Shown: positions 62,162-64,000 of the stretch, one piece after another | How positions within the stretch are numbered: the stretch's first letter is position 1 | How the letters are laid out: each line of letters starts with the position of its first letter | Assembly (NCBI GenBank): GCA_963820375.1 | Contig: CAWFZX010000028.1 | Span: forward strand, 1 to 64,000 | Source of the DNA: AWTP1-13 sp963820375 | Lineage (GTDB): Bacteria; Pseudomonadota; Alphaproteobacteria; Rhizobiales; Hyphomicrobiaceae | Length of the DNA stretch: 64,000 bases | Direction of reading: 5' to 3' | The notes under the pieces: model-generated | The model's input: only the letters and a program-made list of their open reading frames with translations | What the model was told of the DNA's origin: nothing | Databases searched by the model: none | Made by a program: the position numbers and the translations under genes

Positions 62162-62827
62162 CTAATCGGTTGCAAAGCAATAAAACAGCCCAGCGCCGCC
62201 AGTGCCCTTTAGGGCATCCTGACCGCAACCACGCGAACCGTGCGACGAGTTCCACGATTTCATGTGCCAGGTGTCCTTGGGGCCGACACGGTCATGATGG
62301 CCGACGATGGCAGACCCCTCCCCGTTCTTGCTCCAATTGCCACAAGTTGTATCGCCGCCGGCTGTGGAGTACATGCCCTGCGGATCTGAGCCGGTTAGGA
62401 TATCGTGCATATTCACCGCATCGCCGCGGCCACTGACAACCTCTCCCTTCTCGGTCAGAGCGCTTTGCTTGTCGAGATTGGTCGACGCTGAGTGGAGTTC
62501 ATCGATACTCTTCGCCACCACCACGCCTTTGGCGTTTTGCCAGGGACCCTTGCCGATGCGCTCTCGGGCACTGACGCCCGCGTCACCTCCCGGAGCGGTG
62601 GTGCTCAGGTAGGCACGCCAGCTCGTCTTCGTCGCGCCCGCGGCCTTGGCGAGCGCCTGGCAGTGCGCGTCCGCGCCGTCCAGACCACCAAGGTTGGCGC
62701 CGTCACCCTTTCCCACACTGGTCACAAAAAACGTCATGCTCGCCTGCTGAGCCTGCACCGTCGCGGTGAAACCCAAACCGACCAGTGCAGCCGCTGCCCA
62801 CAAGCGCAAACCCATTGGTGTTGCCAT
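62162..62827 (-). CDS. exported lectin/endostatin-fold-like protein
   Basis: 221 residues. The signal peptide ('LRLWAAAALVGLGFTATVQA') precedes 'MTFFVTSVGKGDGANLGGLDGADAHCQALAKAAGATKTSWRAYLST', then 'HSASTNLDKQSALTEKGEVV' and four cysteines toward 'CGNWSKNG...GRGCGQDALKGTGGAGLFYCFA'. The 'GANLGGLDGAD-x-HCQ-x-LA' start and the Trp/Cys-rich end resemble C-type-lectin-like/endostatin-type folds. AGGAGGAAC precedes the ATG. It is 29 bases from the ankyrin gene on the same strand, so the pair is probably one transcript. Confidence 0.72.
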   Translation of the reverse strand: MATPMGLRLWAAAALVGLGFTATVQAQQASMTFFVTSVGKGDGANLGGLDGADAHCQALAKAAGATKTSWRAYLSTTAPGGDAGVSARERIGKGPWQNAKGVVVAKSIDELHSASTNLDKQSALTEKGEVVSGRGDAVNMHDILTGSDPQGMYSTAGGDTTCGNWSKNGEGSAIVGHHDRVGPKDTWHMKSWNSSHGSRGCGQDALKGTGGAGLFYCFATD

Positions 62828-62856
62828 TGCCTGTTCCTCCTGTTCACCGGTTGCTT

Positions 62857-63540
62857 TTACTCAAGGATCGCGGCTAATGCATGGTAGCCTCGCCGCCGCG
62901 CATGCTGCAGTGGCGTGACGCCGTCGCGGTCGCCAATCGACTTGTTGGCGCCGGCCGCCACTAGCGCAGTTGCAGCTGCCAGATGTCGTGTACCACCGTC
63001 GCCGAGAACCACGGCCTCGATCAGGGCCGTCCAGCCAAGATTGTTGATGTGATCGAGCGGTGCACCGGCCGCAGCGAGAGCCTCCACCACGGCGGCGTGC
63101 CCGAGGTGCGCGGCGGCGATCAGCGCGGTTCCGTCGTATCGGCTGGTGATCGCGCGCGGATTGCCGCCGAGTTCGATCGCCAATTTCACCATCTCCAGAT
63201 CGTCCTTGACAGCGGCAATGGTGATGACGTCGTAGCGATCATTCTCGAGCGCATTGATATCGGCGCCCCCAGCGACGAGCGTACGAACGGCATCATACTG
63301 AGACTGGAAGGCAGCGACGTGAAGAGGCGAACGACCGGCTGTGTCGCGCGCGTTCGGATCTGCTTGGCTCGCAAGTAAACGCCGCATCTCCGACACGTTA
63401 CCACGCGCTGCCGCCGCATGGAGCCCACGGTAAGCCGCCATCTCCGTGGCGCTGGGTGGCGTTTGCGCGTCAGCTGCAGGGTTGCCTAGCAAGGCCAGCA
63501 AGAGCCCAGCCGCAACTGAGCACGACGCTCGATGCAACAT
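62857..63540 (-). CDS. exported ankyrin-repeat protein
   Basis: 227 residues. A signal peptide ('SCSVAAGLLLALLGNPAADA') is followed by about five ankyrin repeats: 'YRGLHAAAARGNVSEMRRLLASQADPNARDTAGRSPLHVAAFQSQYDAVRTLVAGGADINALEN', 'TALIAAAHLGHAAVVEALAAAGAPLDHINN', and 'DRDGVTPLQHARRRGYHALAAIL'. Ankyrins bind proteins; here the protein is exported. It is upstream of, and probably co-transcribed with, the lectin-like gene. Confidence 0.88.
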   Translation of the reverse strand: MLHRASCSVAAGLLLALLGNPAADAQTPPSATEMAAYRGLHAAAARGNVSEMRRLLASQADPNARDTAGRSPLHVAAFQSQYDAVRTLVAGGADINALENDRYDVITIAAVKDDLEMVKLAIELGGNPRAITSRYDGTALIAAAHLGHAAVVEALAAAGAPLDHINNLGWTALIEAVVLGDGGTRHLAAATALVAAGANKSIGDRDGVTPLQHARRRGYHALAAILE

Positions 63541-64000
63541 CCGACCTCGCCCATATTGCGCTGCTGCAAAGTTTGTCGATTGAGCATAGCCAACGAGAAC
63601 CGAGGCGCCAAGCTGGGCCGGCAGCGACTGTTAAGGGGAGCCGCCGTCCTGGCAGGCGGTCTCGAAGCAAGTGAGCAACCCCGAGCCGCAAGGTGCTTCT
63701 GCTTCCATGGGCCGTTCAGTGCCCGCTTGTCTGTCAGCAAGCCCGACGAGGCGCCTGCGGCGCCGCCTATTCCGTTCGGGAAAGGCGTCGCGCGCGCATC
63801 GGCGCCGGTCGGGTCGTCGCGCGTATGCGCTATCCGCGTTTCGAAGGGGTCGGGAGTACGAGTGGAGACGGTCCGCAAAGCCGGCCGTCATCGGTTGCTG
63901 ATGCGGGTCGGATCGCAGGATCATGTGCGGCGATGATAACGCAAACTTCGGGTCGACACCGCGCGTTCGTGCTATCCTGCCCGCCAAAGCCGCAGCGAAG
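63541..64000. other. end of window, no gene recognised
   Basis: About 460 bases. Overlapping ORFs on both strands lack ribosome sites and family features. A gene may begin just beyond the window. Confidence 0.4.

Noticed and set aside
1..64000. tRNA, rRNA, CRISPR, transposase or prophage genes
   Set aside because: I looked for them by pattern and saw no repeat array, integrase or transposase motif, or cloverleaf that I could support.

Overview
The window reads as chromosomal DNA of a high-GC alphaproteobacterium, most likely a Hyphomicrobiales (Bradyrhizobium/Xanthobacteraceae-like) organism. The signs are a napEDABC periplasmic nitrate reductase operon, DUF1236 and DUF892 stress proteins, several small rhizobial-type hypothetical proteins, a general-stress NepR/EcfG system and strong G/C bias at third codon positions. 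No rRNA, tRNA, CRISPR array, transposase or phage gene was recognised. Coding density is modest, with many 300-1000 bp gaps.

Layout. 1-7 kb: 3' part of a site-2 protease, an LLM-class flavin oxidoreductase, an HSL-type esterase, YidB, a PPOX-fold FMN/F420-type oxidoreductase, a 38-residue secreted peptide, a CDP-alcohol phosphatidyltransferase and a GYD protein. 7.4-11.7 kb: napEDABC. 13-17 kb: small hypotheticals, a NodB-type deacetylase, a GNAT enzyme and a sulfurtransferase. 17.2-22 kb: branched-chain amino acid-type ABC importer (binding protein, LivH, and one polypeptide fusing LivM, LivG and LivF). 22.6-25.9 kb: small helical proteins, a DUF892 ferritin-like protein and a DUF1236 protein. 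26.2-30.6 kb: triheme cytochrome c, 2Fe-2S subunit and molybdopterin subunit of a xanthine-oxidase-family dehydrogenase (the last frameshifted), then a NepR-like anti-sigma gene. 31-45 kb: assorted metabolic, repair and regulatory genes (GNAT, kinase, ABM protein, SMP-30, 5'-3' exonuclease plus ATP-dependent ligase, MFS, VOC/TetR, AlkB, MddA-like methyltransferase, VOC, AraC, methyltransferase). 45-53 kb: an octaheme TPR cytochrome, two arylsulfatases and a HAD phosphatase. 53-64 kb: LysR regulator, a second 38-residue peptide, TPR protein, AI-2E-family transporter with a cytosolic tail, a sigma factor with a NepR-like N-terminal domain, a trypsin-like lipoprotein protease, and a lectin-like plus ankyrin pair.

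The most interesting theme is the general stress response. One ORF (58890-59567, minus) carries a NepR-like anti-sigma segment directly fused to a complete EcfG-type ECF sigma factor. A separate NepR-like gene lies at 30416. Five exact matches to the EcfG promoter pattern GGAAC-N16/17-CGTT occur, all on the plus strand and all between genes or at gene ends: before DUF1236, before the triheme cytochrome/molybdoenzyme operon, before the NepR gene, before the MddA-like gene, and upstream of a VOC gene. A near-match precedes DUF892. I infer a locally dense stress regulon controlled by a sigma factor that may carry its own inhibitor. No PhyR or HWE kinase gene is in the window.

A second theme is respiratory and periplasmic redox chemistry: Nap (Mo-bisMGD, four-haem NapC, di-haem NapB), the triheme-linked molybdoenzyme and the octaheme TPR cytochrome. 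All calls come from reading motifs and translations; no database search was run.
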